DNA from: Methanobacterium sp.
GTDB lineage: Archaea > Methanobacteriota > Methanobacteria > Methanobacteriales > Methanobacteriaceae
Reading direction: 5' to 3'
Assembly (NCBI GenBank): GCA_016222945.1
Contig: JACRPY010000004.1
Coordinates: 124,001-188,000, forward strand
DNA length: 64,000 nt
The translations under genes were made by a program, and so were the position numbers. The notes beneath the pieces are model-generated. The model was not told where the DNA came from and ran no database searches. It worked only from the letters and a program-made list of their open reading frames with translations. Positions 1 to 8,790 of the stretch are shown piece after piece. Within the stretch, counting starts at the first letter, position 1. Every line of letters starts with the position of its first letter.

Positions 1-2
1 GT

Positions 3-284
3 ATAATGATATTATCTGGATTTATAGCTGTAACTACAATAAAAACTGATGATTACATATCTGGAGTAATAAACGGAGGCCTTGTAGGAGCTTTTATAGG
101 GCTTTTTGCTGGAACGCTGGCTTTAGTCTTCATAACATTCTTTGCAGGAATATTAGGCTATGAAAATGCAGGAATTATAATGGGATTAATAGGATTAGTG
201 GGAGACATAGTAATTTACGGGGCCTTAACGGCTTTTGGAGGAGTAGCTGCTACTTATGTGAGGCGACACACTTCACTAATCTAA
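3..284 (+). CDS. Membrane protein, 5' end outside window (DUF5518-like C-terminus)
   Basis: This is the C-terminal end of a hydrophobic protein. The frame is open to the window edge, so the ATG at 6 is probably internal and the gene begins upstream. It has two or three glycine-rich membrane segments followed by a basic tail. The end of the protein (VYGALTAFGGVAATYVRR in style) closely matches the C-terminus of the next gene (VYGALTAVGGAIGIFLRN), so the two are paralogs. The missing N-terminus probably carries the zinc ribbon seen in the next three genes. The pattern resembles small DUF5518-type archaeal membrane proteins. No function can be given. Confidence 0.6.
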   Translation: MMILSGFIAVTTIKTDDYISGVINGGLVGAFIGLFAGTLALVFITFFAGILGYENAGIIMGLIGLVGDIVIYGALTAFGGVAATYVRRHTSLI

Positions 285-405
285 ATTTTAAAAATAGATC
301 TATTAATGAAGTCTTATTATTGATTTTCATTAAAAATAAATCTTTTTATTTTTTTCTAATAGTAAATAACATTATTATTTTAAAAGAATATTAAATCGTG
401 ATTAT

Positions 406-1149
406 ATGTCTTATGTAGTATGTGAAAAATGCGGTGGTTACTACGAATTAGAGGAAGGGGAATCTCCTCATGATTTTGATCTATGTCAATGTGGTGGTAA
501 CTTAGAATATATGGATGGAATACATCAAGAAAGCGAAAAAGAAGATAAACCTAAACTCCTCTGTTCAAATTGTCTTGAAGAAAACTTTGATGGTATATAT
601 TGTTCTAAATGTGGTGGAAAATTAATTGCAGTAAAAAATGGTAAAGCAATAAGTAATATTAATTTTGATGAATCGAAAGAGTTAGAAAAATTATCTAGAA
701 ATGCTTCTAAGAAAGATAAAAAGGACGTTACTGTTTATAAAGAATCTGCTGATATATTTGAAAGGATAAACTGGTTAGGAGTTCTGGCAGGGGTTGGATT
801 TTTCATTATTAGCGTATTTCTATCTGCGTTCATTTTAGTGTTTTCTTCTTTTAGTAGCAGTTCTTATGGATATCCTGACTATTCTGAATTTATATTTGCA
901 TTTATGGCCCTTATTCTACTGGGATTATTTTTAGCAATAATTTCTGGTGGTTTAGCAGCTTACATAAGTAAAAGTAGAGATTATGTTGATGGATTAATAA
1001 ACGGATTTTTAGTAGGTCTAATTTTTTCAGTCATTTTAGGGATTTTTGGAGGAATTCTATCCATATTTGTAGGAATTGTTGTATATGGGGCATTAACGGC
1101 AGTTGGTGGAGCAATAGGGATATTTTTAAGGAATAAATTTGTTGATTAG
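406..1149 (+). CDS. Zinc-ribbon membrane protein (cluster paralog 1)
   Basis: A 247-residue protein. Residues 1-40 form a zinc ribbon (CEKCGGYYELEEGESP, then CQCGG). A second cysteine set follows at about residues 49-65 (CSNCLEE and CSKCGGKL), and then a charged linker. Three to four membrane segments occupy residues 125-240, ending in a glycine-rich DUF5518-like part. The start has a GTGAT SD four bases upstream. The gene is followed 30 bp later by a paralog with the same N-terminus but an unrelated C-terminus, and likely forms an operon with the next two genes. The ribbon probably faces the cytoplasm (inference). Function unknown. Confidence 0.8.
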   Translation: MSYVVCEKCGGYYELEEGESPHDFDLCQCGGNLEYMDGIHQESEKEDKPKLLCSNCLEENFDGIYCSKCGGKLIAVKNGKAISNINFDESKELEKLSRNASKKDKKDVTVYKESADIFERINWLGVLAGVGFFIISVFLSAFILVFSSFSSSSYGYPDYSEFIFAFMALILLGLFLAIISGGLAAYISKSRDYVDGLINGFLVGLIFSVILGIFGGILSIFVGIVVYGALTAVGGAIGIFLRNKFVD

Positions 1150-1179
1150 AACTTTTCAGTTTAATTTAAAAGTGATTTT

Positions 1180-1854
1180 ATGAGTTATATTATCTGTGAT
1201 AAATGTGGAGGATATTATGAATTAAAGGAAGGGGAGTCTCCTGATGAATTTGATTCATGCCAGTGCGGCGGAAAACTAAGATATGCCAATTATTTATATG
1301 GGAAATCTTATGATTCTAACGAATCAGAAAATAAAATAAAAGAAAAGATTTCGGGTTTTTGGAATAAACAAAATAGAAATGGTAAAATTGTACTTATTCT
1401 TTTGGGATTATTTTTAGTAGTTTCATCTACATTAGGGGTTTTAGGTAAAATTTACCCAGATACGTCTACTGCACAGGGTTATTTAGATTATCATAATGAA
1501 AAAATTAGTGAATCTACAGAAATATTGAAGGATATACTTCAAAACCAAAAAGATTATGCTTCGTATCAAATTTCTGAAGATGAAGTAGTGCAGCGCCTAA
1601 ATATCGATAAGCAAAAGACAGATGTTTTAGTACATGATTTAGAAACTATTAAAGTTCCTTTACAATATAAAAAGCATCGAAATCTTGTAGTTTCATCCCT
1701 AAAAGATGATTCTGCAGCCACAGCAACATTAATTGATGCAATTAAGAATCACGATCCTGTGGCTTATGATACATCAGTTTCATTAAGGAGAAGCGCTCTG
1801 GATAAGATGGAACAGGCAGTAGCTGAACTTAAAAGGATAAACAACATAAAATAG
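1180..1854 (+). CDS. Zinc-ribbon, single-pass membrane protein (cluster paralog 2)
   Basis: A 224-residue protein whose first 35 residues are the same zinc ribbon as its neighbour (CDKCGGYYELKEGESP, CQCGG). One membrane helix follows at about residues 67-90. The remaining 130 residues are polar, helical and rich in K, E and D, with no recognised domain; they probably lie outside the membrane while the ribbon is inside. The SD GTGAT lies four bases before ATG. The next gene begins 7 bp after the stop, so the genes are cotranscribed. The intact ribbon is useful as a reference for the insertion in the next gene. Function unknown. Confidence 0.8.
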   Translation: MSYIICDKCGGYYELKEGESPDEFDSCQCGGKLRYANYLYGKSYDSNESENKIKEKISGFWNKQNRNGKIVLILLGLFLVVSSTLGVLGKIYPDTSTAQGYLDYHNEKISESTEILKDILQNQKDYASYQISEDEVVQRLNIDKQKTDVLVHDLETIKVPLQYKKHRNLVVSSLKDDSAATATLIDAIKNHDPVAYDTSVSLRRSALDKMEQAVAELKRINNIK

Positions 1855-1861
1855 TGATAAA

Positions 1862-2749
1862 ATGCCTTATTTAATCTGTGAAAAATGCAGTGGATGTTAC
1901 GAGCTTCAAAAAGGAGAATCTCCTGATGATCATCAAAACCTATCAAAATCTTCGATTTTGATGCAGCAAAAACAAAGTTTTTGCAAGCTTCGATTTTGGG
2001 ACCCCGGAAACGGAGTTTCCGAGGGTTTTGAAGTATGTCAATGCGGTGGAAAATTAAAATATTATGAAACTATGTATGATTATGTTAATTTTGATATTTA
2101 TCACCGAAAAAACCCAGTATCACATAAAGAAGAATTAAATCAGGAATTAAATATGTATGGTGCATGGAAAAAAAGTGAAAGAGAATATAAGCACCAACAA
2201 TATGAGATAAACAGGCATAACTTCTTTTCTGAAAATTTTGTTACTAACTCAGGTTTCATTACGCTAACGTTTGCTATAGTTCCTCTTTTTTTTGGAACAT
2301 GTTATTCTAACTGGATTTTCTATTTAATTTCAGGAATTTTCTTTATTATGAGTCTAACCTACTTTTTTCTTAATAATATAGAAGATAAACTTCGAAACAG
2401 TTATTTTCAAAAAATATTTATATTTACGGGCATCATTTTTGGTTTAACTGCATTATATTTGTTAACACTCCTATTAAATAAAGAATTTATCTATGATTTA
2501 TTTGAACCTGCTGTATATAATAGGGGAGGTTTTATAATGGCCTACATTTCTTCTCTTGCATTTTCGTCATATTTAAGCTATTTATTTTTCAAGAATTCTC
2601 TAATGGAGGAACGCATCGATTTACTGAATTCAGAGGACAGAGAAACCTTATACCTAGGTTATTATCCTTTGATTTTCATGTTTTTCCTTATTATGATAGT
2701 GGGAATGGGACTTACTATTTGGAGTAAATACACTCATCACATTGGCTAA
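1862..2749 (+). CDS. Zinc-ribbon membrane protein interrupted in frame by a palindromic element
   Basis: A 295-residue protein. It starts with the cluster's ribbon (CEKCSGCYELQKGESPDD), but 32 extra residues (24-55) then separate the first cysteine pair from the second (CQCGG). Those residues are encoded by a palindrome cluster of 96 bp, which keeps the frame open. The rest has five or six membrane segments (about residues 120-290). The SD-like TAGTGATAAA overlaps the region just after the previous stop, so translation may be coupled. The insert puts the two halves of the metal site far apart in sequence; the ribbon may still fold if the insert loops out. Function unknown. Confidence 0.75.
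   Translation: MPYLICEKCSGCYELQKGESPDDHQNLSKSSILMQQKQSFCKLRFWDPGNGVSEGFEVCQCGGKLKYYETMYDYVNFDIYHRKNPVSHKEELNQELNMYGAWKKSEREYKHQQYEINRHNFFSENFVTNSGFITLTFAIVPLFFGTCYSNWIFYLISGIFFIMSLTYFFLNNIEDKLRNSYFQKIFIFTGIIFGLTALYLLTLLLNKEFIYDLFEPAVYNRGGFIMAYISSLAFSSYLSYLFFKNSLMEERIDLLNSEDRETLYLGYYPLIFMFFLIMIVGMGLTIWSKYTHHIG
1931..2026 (+). repeat. In-frame cloverleaf-like palindromic element (copy A)
   Basis: Compared with the two upstream paralogs, exactly 96 bp are added between the codons for ESPDD and FEVC. The element has an outer stem TCAAAACC/GGTTTTGA (1933-1940 with 2024-2031). The outer stem encloses three perfect hairpins: ATCAAAATC-ttc-GATTTTGAT (1942-1962), GCAAAAAC-aaa-GTTTTTGC (1966-1984) and CGGAAAC-gga-GTTTCCG (2005-2021). 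The same inner hairpins recur in the dapA-dapB gap. The length is a multiple of three and the reading frame crosses without a stop. Confidence 0.8.
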
Positions 2750-2891
2750 TTAAAATTTAAGTCAGTTATTACTGTATTTATTTGTGAAAAATGTTTGAAA
2801 CGCTACAAAATCAACTTATGAATTTAAAAAAATCTTTTTAAAAAATTGTTCGTAAAGATAATCAAAACGTTGGAATTTGAAAATATTTAAC

Positions 2892-3092
2892 TTATCTTCT
2901 CCAAGAAATCTTTTTACTCAATTTATCCATTTTTCGAGCTTCTCTAATGTTTTTTTCAATGTTACCATCTTCTAGAATTATAGAACCTTCATATCCACAG
3001 TTCTTACATTTCCATGTACCACTGCCTTCATAAATTTGTTCATATTTTATTCTATTGGATTTACATTGAGGACAGAAATTTTTTTTCGCCAT
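2892..3092 (-). CDS. Small zinc-ribbon protein
   Basis: A 66-residue protein with two CxxC knuckles (CPQCKSN and CKNCGYEG) and a basic, helical C-terminal tail (KKISWRR). The start was placed at MAKKNFCPQC, because a GGAG SD lies about seven bases before this ATG; a longer frame starting 27 bases upstream has no SD. The gene is alone on this strand, converging with the zinc-ribbon operon and lying downstream of the tRNA genes. Such proteins often bind nucleic acid or partner proteins, but nothing here decides. Function unknown. Confidence 0.6.
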   Translation of the reverse strand: MAKKNFCPQCKSNRIKYEQIYEGSGTWKCKNCGYEGSIILEDGNIEKNIREARKMDKLSKKISWRR

Positions 3093-3212
3093 GATTTTTC
3101 TCCAAAATAATATTACCATTCATGTAATAAATCTTTTTATCATAGCTTAAAAACAGTTATTTTTGGGGAAAATATAATTAATTGATTTAAAAAAGAGTTA
3201 TTCTAGAAAAGT

Positions 3213-3289
<77 letters not shown>

Positions 3290-3291
3290 AA

Positions 3292-3353
<62 letters not shown>

Positions 3354-3369
3354 TTAATTTTTTTTGAAA

Positions 3370-3409
3370 AATACTAAAATAACAGAAATGTTTCTGATTT
3401 TTAAGTATT
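3370..3409. repeat. Imperfect 19-bp inverted repeat beside the tRNA-Val fragment
   Basis: AATACTAAAATAACAGAAA (3370-3388) and TTTCTGATTTTTAAGTATT (3391-3409) are nearly complementary around a 2-base centre, with outer and inner six-base blocks fully paired. The repeat begins 17 bp from the break in the tRNA-Val fragment. It could be an integrase arm site, a terminator or chance in A/T-rich DNA. On the minus strand a TATA-like TTTATACAAA at about 3419-3430 could now drive tRNA-Phe. Confidence 0.4.
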
Positions 3410-3587
3410 GGAGTTTAATTTGTATAAATTGTGCCATGTACTTTAATTTATAAATTTTTAGCACTAAAATGTATATTAATTTAAAATTGATAATTAATAA
3501 ATTTAAAATAGATATTAGGTAATTTTTGCTCATTTTAGAGATATTTGGAGTATGTTTGGCGATAATTCAACTAAAAATTGTGTCATA

Positions 3588-3600
3588 AATTTTATATAGT
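3588..3600 (+). promoter_or_regulatory. TATA box of the GerW-like gene
   Basis: AATTTTATATAGT is a typical archaeal box A. A transcript starting about 25 bp downstream would carry the strong SD AGGAGGT (3635-3641) that precedes the ATG at 3649. Confidence 0.5.
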
Positions 3601-3648
3601 ATCAAAATAACTTATTAAGTGGATAGAATGCACTTAGGAGGTTTCAAT

Positions 3649-4065
3649 ATGGATACAGAACCGATAAAAACAACAGTAAGTGAGCTTTTGAAGGTCTTAG
3701 CTACTGAAAATGTAATAGGTGAGACAATAGAAACTGAGGACAAACTTCTCATTCCTATTACAAAATTTGGAATGGCATTTGGAGCTGGAAGTGGTGAAGG
3801 CCAGGGGCCGGCAAATCAAGGCGGAGGTCAAGGAAGTGCTGCTGGAGGGGGTGCAGGTATGGAGCCAATAGCCATGGTAGCAGTATTTAAAGGAGTAAAA
3901 GGTCCAGAAGGAGTCAGAATAATGCACTTAACTCCGCCAAATCCGATTGGAAGGGCTGTAGCTGAAGTAATGCCTGCAGTAATTGATCTAATGAAAGAAG
4001 GTAAAGAAACAGTTAAAGATCTGAGGGAAGAAAAAGAGCCAGAAGAAACAAAAAAAGTAAAATAG
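3649..4065 (+). CDS. GerW/YtfJ family protein
   Basis: A 138-residue protein. Residues 1-55 hold the family pattern (ENVIGETIETEDKLLIPITK, then FGMAFGAG). A glycine-rich stretch follows (about residues 52-75), then a beta-rich core (MEPIAMVAVFKGVKG) and a charged tail ending in KKVK. The start was set at MDTEPIK because AGGAGGT lies eight bases upstream; ten residues earlier there is another ATG without an SD. In Bacillus the relative ytfJ (gerW) sits beside ytfI, a DUF2953 gene, and here a DUF2953 gene also follows. The archaeon does not sporulate, so the role must be different. Molecular function unknown. Confidence 0.8.
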   Translation: MDTEPIKTTVSELLKVLATENVIGETIETEDKLLIPITKFGMAFGAGSGEGQGPANQGGGQGSAAGGGAGMEPIAMVAVFKGVKGPEGVRIMHLTPPNPIGRAVAEVMPAVIDLMKEGKETVKDLREEKEPEETKKVK

Positions 4066-4114
4066 TTAATTGATTAATTACAGGAATATTTGAAAAAATT
4101 CAGAGTGGATCTAA

Positions 4115-4711
4115 TTGCTCATAGTGACCACCATAATTCTTATTTTTTTGTTAATTGTACTTTGTATTTTGGTGGCTCCCTTCCATATACATCTAAATCT
4201 ATATAACAATGGCTTTAAGATTCATGGAACTGTAAAATTAAAATGGCTTAAACTTAAATTGATTCAAAGGAAGATACCTCCTAAAAAAAAGGGCAAAGAA
4301 AAGAGAAAATCTAAGAAGAAAACAGAAGAAAAAACTAAGTTTGATATCAAAAGTATTCCTAAACTCTTTTCACTTTTTATAGAAGCATGGCCTCATATAA
4401 AACGTGTTTTAAGTGCATTTTTAAAATCAACTTCTTTTGAAAAACTTAATTTAAATTTAATTATGGGAACAGGGGATCCTTTCCATACGGCAATAATAAG
4501 TGGTTATTTGTATGCATTCGCTCCAATGGTAAATATTATCCCAAAAGCACACTTTTTTTTAGAAACTGATTTTATAAAACCGCGATTTGATGGACATATT
4601 GAAATTGAAATAAAAATAAGACTTTTAAGAATTGTTTTTGAAGTTGTGAGGGCTTATACCAAAAAACCGGTAAGACAACTTATTAAATCTCTTAATGAGA
4701 TGAGGAGTTAA
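4115..4711 (+). CDS. DUF2953 membrane-anchored protein
   Basis: A 198-residue protein with one strong N-terminal membrane helix (about residues 3-24). A short extracytoplasmic or cytoplasmic strand region (HIHLNLYNNGFKIHGTVKL) follows, then a very basic linker (KKKGKEKRKSKKK) and a second half with GTGDPFHTAIISGYLYAF, typical of DUF2953. The start is probably TTG at 4115; a GTG nine bases later is the alternative. It follows the GerW-like gene by 49 bp and precedes the small GerW-like gene by 3 bp. The ytfI-ytfJ pairing of Firmicutes is therefore kept. Biochemical role unknown. Confidence 0.75.
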   Translation: MLIVTTIILIFLLIVLCILVAPFHIHLNLYNNGFKIHGTVKLKWLKLKLIQRKIPPKKKGKEKRKSKKKTEEKTKFDIKSIPKLFSLFIEAWPHIKRVLSAFLKSTSFEKLNLNLIMGTGDPFHTAIISGYLYAFAPMVNIIPKAHFFLETDFIKPRFDGHIEIEIKIRLLRIVFEVVRAYTKKPVRQLIKSLNEMRS

Positions 4712-4714
4712 ATA

Positions 4715-4966
4715 ATGGGAGAAAATGGAATTTTTCAAAAGATTGAAAGAAGCAGAGTATTAGGTAAAGCTATCAAAACTCATGACAGAATATTTTATCC
4801 TGTAATTCAAATTTCAATTGTAAAAATTAATGAAAATGATATTAAAGGGTTAGAAATAGTTCCTGTTGCTTTTGTTGTTGAAGAAGACTCAAAAAAACGT
4901 GTTATTTCTTTAACTGATGATGAAATTGATTTTGAAGATATTGCGGAATTAATAACTGAATATTGA
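4715..4966 (+). CDS. Small protein resembling a shortened GerW/YtfJ domain
   Basis: An 83-residue soluble protein starting 3 bp after the DUF2953 stop, so it is translationally coupled (SD GATGAGGAG inside the end of that gene). Residues 13-70 line up by eye with the GerW-like protein two genes upstream: VLGKAIKTHDRIFYP against VIGETIETEDKLLIP, then LEIVPVAFVVEE against MEPIAMVAVFKG. The glycine-rich middle is missing. I infer a reduced paralog. The C-terminus is acidic. Alternative: an unrelated small beta protein. Confidence 0.6.
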   Translation: MGENGIFQKIERSRVLGKAIKTHDRIFYPVIQISIVKINENDIKGLEIVPVAFVVEEDSKKRVISLTDDEIDFEDIAELITEY

Positions 4967-5100
4967 TATTTCTTTGAGTTTATTTTGAATGTACTCAATG
5001 AATTAAATTTAGTTAAATATTAATATTATTTTTAATATAATCATAATAGTAATGATTTTTAAATTGTATTAGTAGTTATGAGCTAACAAGAAGGCTAATA

Positions 5101-8100
5101 ATGGATTTCAATATTCGATCAGAAAGAAATTTTTATGAAATCATATTAATGATATTTCTTTTAGTAATTTGTTGTTTATTAACATATTATTTTCATTTTA
5201 TACTTAAAACAAGCATTATTTTTACTCATTTTTTCTATATTCCCATTATTTTAGCTACAGTCTGGTGGAAATATCGAGGTTTGATTATCCCTGCTTTTTT
5301 AGCAGTAATTCTGATTTTTAGTCATTTTATGTCAGGGGGAGGGCAAGTTTCCTTAAATGAGGATTACATCAGAGTAGTAATGTTCATGATTATAGGAACT
5401 GTAGTTGCTTATTTAAGTGAAAGAATTGCAAAAACAGAAAAAACACTTTCTGATAGTGAAGAAAAATTCCGAGGAGTATTTAATCAAGTTAATGATATTA
5501 TTACATTAATTGAATTAAAGGAAGACGGTCAGGCGGGCAATTATGTAGAGGTCAATGATGTGGCTTTGAAGACTTTAGGTTACAGTCTTGATGAATTTCT
5601 TCAAATGACTCCAGCAGATATTGGTAAGAAAGGCGAATTTACTCGAGATAAAGTAAATACTCTTTTAAATGAGGGTAAGGTAACATTTGAAAGGACTTAT
5701 ATAACTAAAGATGGTCATGAAATTCCTGTTGAAGTAAATTCTCATATTTTCACTTTTAAAGGTAAAAAAATGGCTCTTTCTGTAGCTAGAGATATAAGTG
5801 AAAGAAAAAAAGCAGAAGAAGAATTAAAAAGCTCTAAAAAACGTTTTGAAATACTATTTGAATATGCTCCTGATGCATATTATCTCAATGATATTAAAGG
5901 CAATTTTGTTGATGGAAATAAAGCTGCAGAAAAACTTACTGGATTTTCTAAGGAAGAATTAATTGGAAAAAATTTACTCGAATTGAAATTATTAGCTGGT
6001 GAAGAATTATCCAGAGCAGCTAAAATGCTGGAAAAAAGTGTTCAAGGAATTTCTATGGGTCCTGCTGAATTTATTTTCTACAATAAGTCCGGTAAAGAGA
6101 TAAATGTGGAAATTATTGTATCTCCTGTGGAAATTGAAGGGCAAAAATTATTTTTAGTTTTGGCCAGGGACATTACTGATCGTAAACATGCAGAAGAATC
6201 ATTTAAAAAGATTAGCTATCAAAATAAACTTGTTTTAGACTCTGTTGGTGAGGGAATATATGGTGTTGATAAAACGGGTATTATTACATTTTTCAATTCA
6301 TTTGCAGAAAAAACCACAGGATTCTCTTTGGATGAAGCTATTGGAAAAAATTCGCATGATTTAATGCATCACACAAAATCAGATGGAACTCCATTTCCTT
6401 TAGAAGAATGTACAGTACATAATTTAAGCCTTTTAAAAGGCGAGAGTAAAATGGTAACAAATGAACTGTTCTGGAGAAAAGATGGATCCAGTTTCCCTGT
6501 AGAGTATATTACCACACCAATTATTGAATCGGGAGAAATTCAAGGCGCAGTAGTGATATTCCATGATATTTCTGATAGAATAGAAATGGAAAGTGCCCTA
6601 AAAGATAGTGAGGAAAGGTTCAGGGAAGTATTTAATGAAGTAAATGATATTATTACTTTAATTGAGTTGGAGAAAGATGGTAGGGCTGGTAATTATATTG
6701 AGGTCAATGATGTGGCTTTGAAGACTTTAGGTTACAGTCTTGATGAGTTTCTTCAAATGACTCCAGCAGATATTGGTAAAAAAGGAGAAGTTACTCGAGA
6801 TAAAGTAAATACTCTTTTAAATGAGGGTAAGGTAACATTTGAGAGGACTTATATAACTAAAGATGGTCATGAAGTTCCTGTTGAAATAAATTCTCATATA
6901 TTCACCTTTAAAGGTAAAAAGGTGGCATTATCTGTAGCTAGAGATATAAGTGAAAGAAAAAAAGCAGAAGACCAAACAAGAATTGAGCATCAAAAGCTTT
7001 TAGATATAATTGAGTTTTTACCAGATGCTACATTTGTAATCGATAATGATAAAAAAGTAATTGCATGGAATAAAGCAATTGAAGATATGACTGGTGTTTC
7101 TAAGGATAAAATTATGGGTAAAGGTAATTATGAGTATTCATTACCTTTCTATGGTTATAGAAGACCAATTCTGATTGATCTAATTTTTTCAGATGCAACA
7201 GAAGTAGAACTCAAATATGATTACATAAAAAGAAAAGAAGATACTTTATATACTGAAATCTTTGTAAATAATCTGTTTGATGGAAAAGGTGCTTATCTAT
7301 TTGGAAAAGCTTCCCCACTTTATGATGGTAAATGGAACATTATTGGTGCTATTGAAACAATTCGTGATATATCAGAGAATAAAAAAGCTGAAGATGCATT
7401 AAAAGAAAGTGAAGAGAAGTTTCGTGAGCTATTTAACAGTGCAAATGATATGATCAGCTTAAATTATATGGAAAAGGATGGTTCACCTGGTAAATTTATT
7501 GAAATAAACGATGCAGGATGCGAGAGGTTAGATTATACAAAGGATGAATTTTTAAATATGACTCCAAAGGACATAGTTGCTCCTGAAAAACTTGCAGAAA
7601 TGCCCCAAAATGCTGAAAAACTTAGAAAAAAAGGATATGCAGAATATGAGATGGTTCATTTAACTAAAGATGGAAGAAAAATCCCGGTAGAAGTTAATAA
7701 TCACCTTTTTAAATTTAAAGAAAAAACAGTTGCGCTTGCGATCTCCCGTGACATTACTGATAGAAAAGAAGCTGAAAAAGTAATAATTGCCAGTGAAAAT
7801 AGATATAGGACTTTATTTGAAATATCTCCAGAATATATTGTTTTATTATCTGCAGAAGGTATGGTTTTAGATATAAATAATACTGTACAGGAGTTAACTG
7901 GATTTAAAAAAGATGAAATTATTGGAATGCCATTTATGGAATTGGATACAACCTATAAAGACGATGTTTCATTTTACAATCAATTAATAGTTGATTTAAT
8001 GAGTGGAAAAGAAGTTGATCCATTTGAAACCAAAATGATTGATAAAGAAGGTAAAACACATATTTTAAAAGTCTATGCCAAAAAGTTCAAATTGGAAGAT

Positions 8101-8790
8101 CATGAAGGAATTTTAACTGTGGCAGATGATATAACCACCATAAAAGAGGTGGAAAATGAACTTAAACTATCACTCAAAGAAAAAGAAATGCTTTTAAAGG
8201 AAATCCATCATCGAGTAAAAAATAATTTAATGGTTATTTCCAGTCTTTTAAACCTCCAATCTCAATATATAAAAGATAAAGAAGCTCTTGGCATTTTCAA
8301 GGAAAGCCAAAGCCGTGCAAAGTCTATGGCTCTTATTCATGAACGTTTATATCGGTCAACGGATTTAAAACGGATAGACTTTGGAGAGTATATTAGAACA
8401 TTGACAACAGATCTTTTCAGGACATATGTGCCAGATGCTAGTCTTATAAAACTTATTATGGACGTTGAAAATATAATGCTAGATATAAATACGTCAGTTC
8501 CTCTTGGTTTAATAGTTAATGAGCTTGTATCAAATTCTATGAAGCATGCATTCCCGGATAAGATGAAAGGAGAGATTGAAGTTGATTTTAAACTTCAAGG
8601 AGACAATTTCATGCTTTCTGTAGCTGATAATGGAGTAGGTTTCCCTGAAAATATTGATTTTAAAAACACAGATTCATTAGGTTTACAGTTAGTAAATAGC
8701 TTAGTTAGTCAAATAGATGGTGAAATTAATCTTGATAAAGAAAATGGAAGTAAATTCACCGTGTTATTTAAAGAATATAAAAATAAATAA
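5101..8790 (+). CDS. Multi-PAS sensor histidine kinase (HisKA_2 type)
   Basis: A 1,229-residue protein. Residues 15-110 hold three to four membrane helices. A chain of about seven PAS domains then runs from residue 118 to 1020; most end in a DISERKKAE-like linker. The kinase core follows: EIHHRVKNNL with the phosphorylatable His near 1036-1037, NELVSNSMKHAF (N box) and DNGVGFPE (G box). This is the HisKA_2/HATPase arrangement common in methanogens. No receiver domain or response-regulator gene is adjacent. PAS domains at about 118-240 and 502-622 are almost identical, pointing to recent duplication. Its core also resembles the kinase at 27,230. The ligand is unknown. Confidence 0.9.
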   Translation: MDFNIRSERNFYEIILMIFLLVICCLLTYYFHFILKTSIIFTHFFYIPIILATVWWKYRGLIIPAFLAVILIFSHFMSGGGQVSLNEDYIRVVMFMIIGTVVAYLSERIAKTEKTLSDSEEKFRGVFNQVNDIITLIELKEDGQAGNYVEVNDVALKTLGYSLDEFLQMTPADIGKKGEFTRDKVNTLLNEGKVTFERTYITKDGHEIPVEVNSHIFTFKGKKMALSVARDISERKKAEEELKSSKKRFEILFEYAPDAYYLNDIKGNFVDGNKAAEKLTGFSKEELIGKNLLELKLLAGEELSRAAKMLEKSVQGISMGPAEFIFYNKSGKEINVEIIVSPVEIEGQKLFLVLARDITDRKHAEESFKKISYQNKLVLDSVGEGIYGVDKTGIITFFNSFAEKTTGFSLDEAIGKNSHDLMHHTKSDGTPFPLEECTVHNLSLLKGESKMVTNELFWRKDGSSFPVEYITTPIIESGEIQGAVVIFHDISDRIEMESALKDSEERFREVFNEVNDIITLIELEKDGRAGNYIEVNDVALKTLGYSLDEFLQMTPADIGKKGEVTRDKVNTLLNEGKVTFERTYITKDGHEVPVEINSHIFTFKGKKVALSVARDISERKKAEDQTRIEHQKLLDIIEFLPDATFVIDNDKKVIAWNKAIEDMTGVSKDKIMGKGNYEYSLPFYGYRRPILIDLIFSDATEVELKYDYIKRKEDTLYTEIFVNNLFDGKGAYLFGKASPLYDGKWNIIGAIETIRDISENKKAEDALKESEEKFRELFNSANDMISLNYMEKDGSPGKFIEINDAGCERLDYTKDEFLNMTPKDIVAPEKLAEMPQNAEKLRKKGYAEYEMVHLTKDGRKIPVEVNNHLFKFKEKTVALAISRDITDRKEAEKVIIASENRYRTLFEISPEYIVLLSAEGMVLDINNTVQELTGFKKDEIIGMPFMELDTTYKDDVSFYNQLIVDLMSGKEVDPFETKMIDKEGKTHILKVYAKKFKLEDHEGILTVADDITTIKEVENELKLSLKEKEMLLKEIHHRVKNNLMVISSLLNLQSQYIKDKEALGIFKESQSRAKSMALIHERLYRSTDLKRIDFGEYIRTLTTDLFRTYVPDASLIKLIMDVENIMLDINTSVPLGLIVNELVSNSMKHAFPDKMKGEIEVDFKLQGDNFMLSVADNGVGFPENIDFKNTDSLGLQLVNSLVSQIDGEINLDKENGSKFTVLFKEYKNK

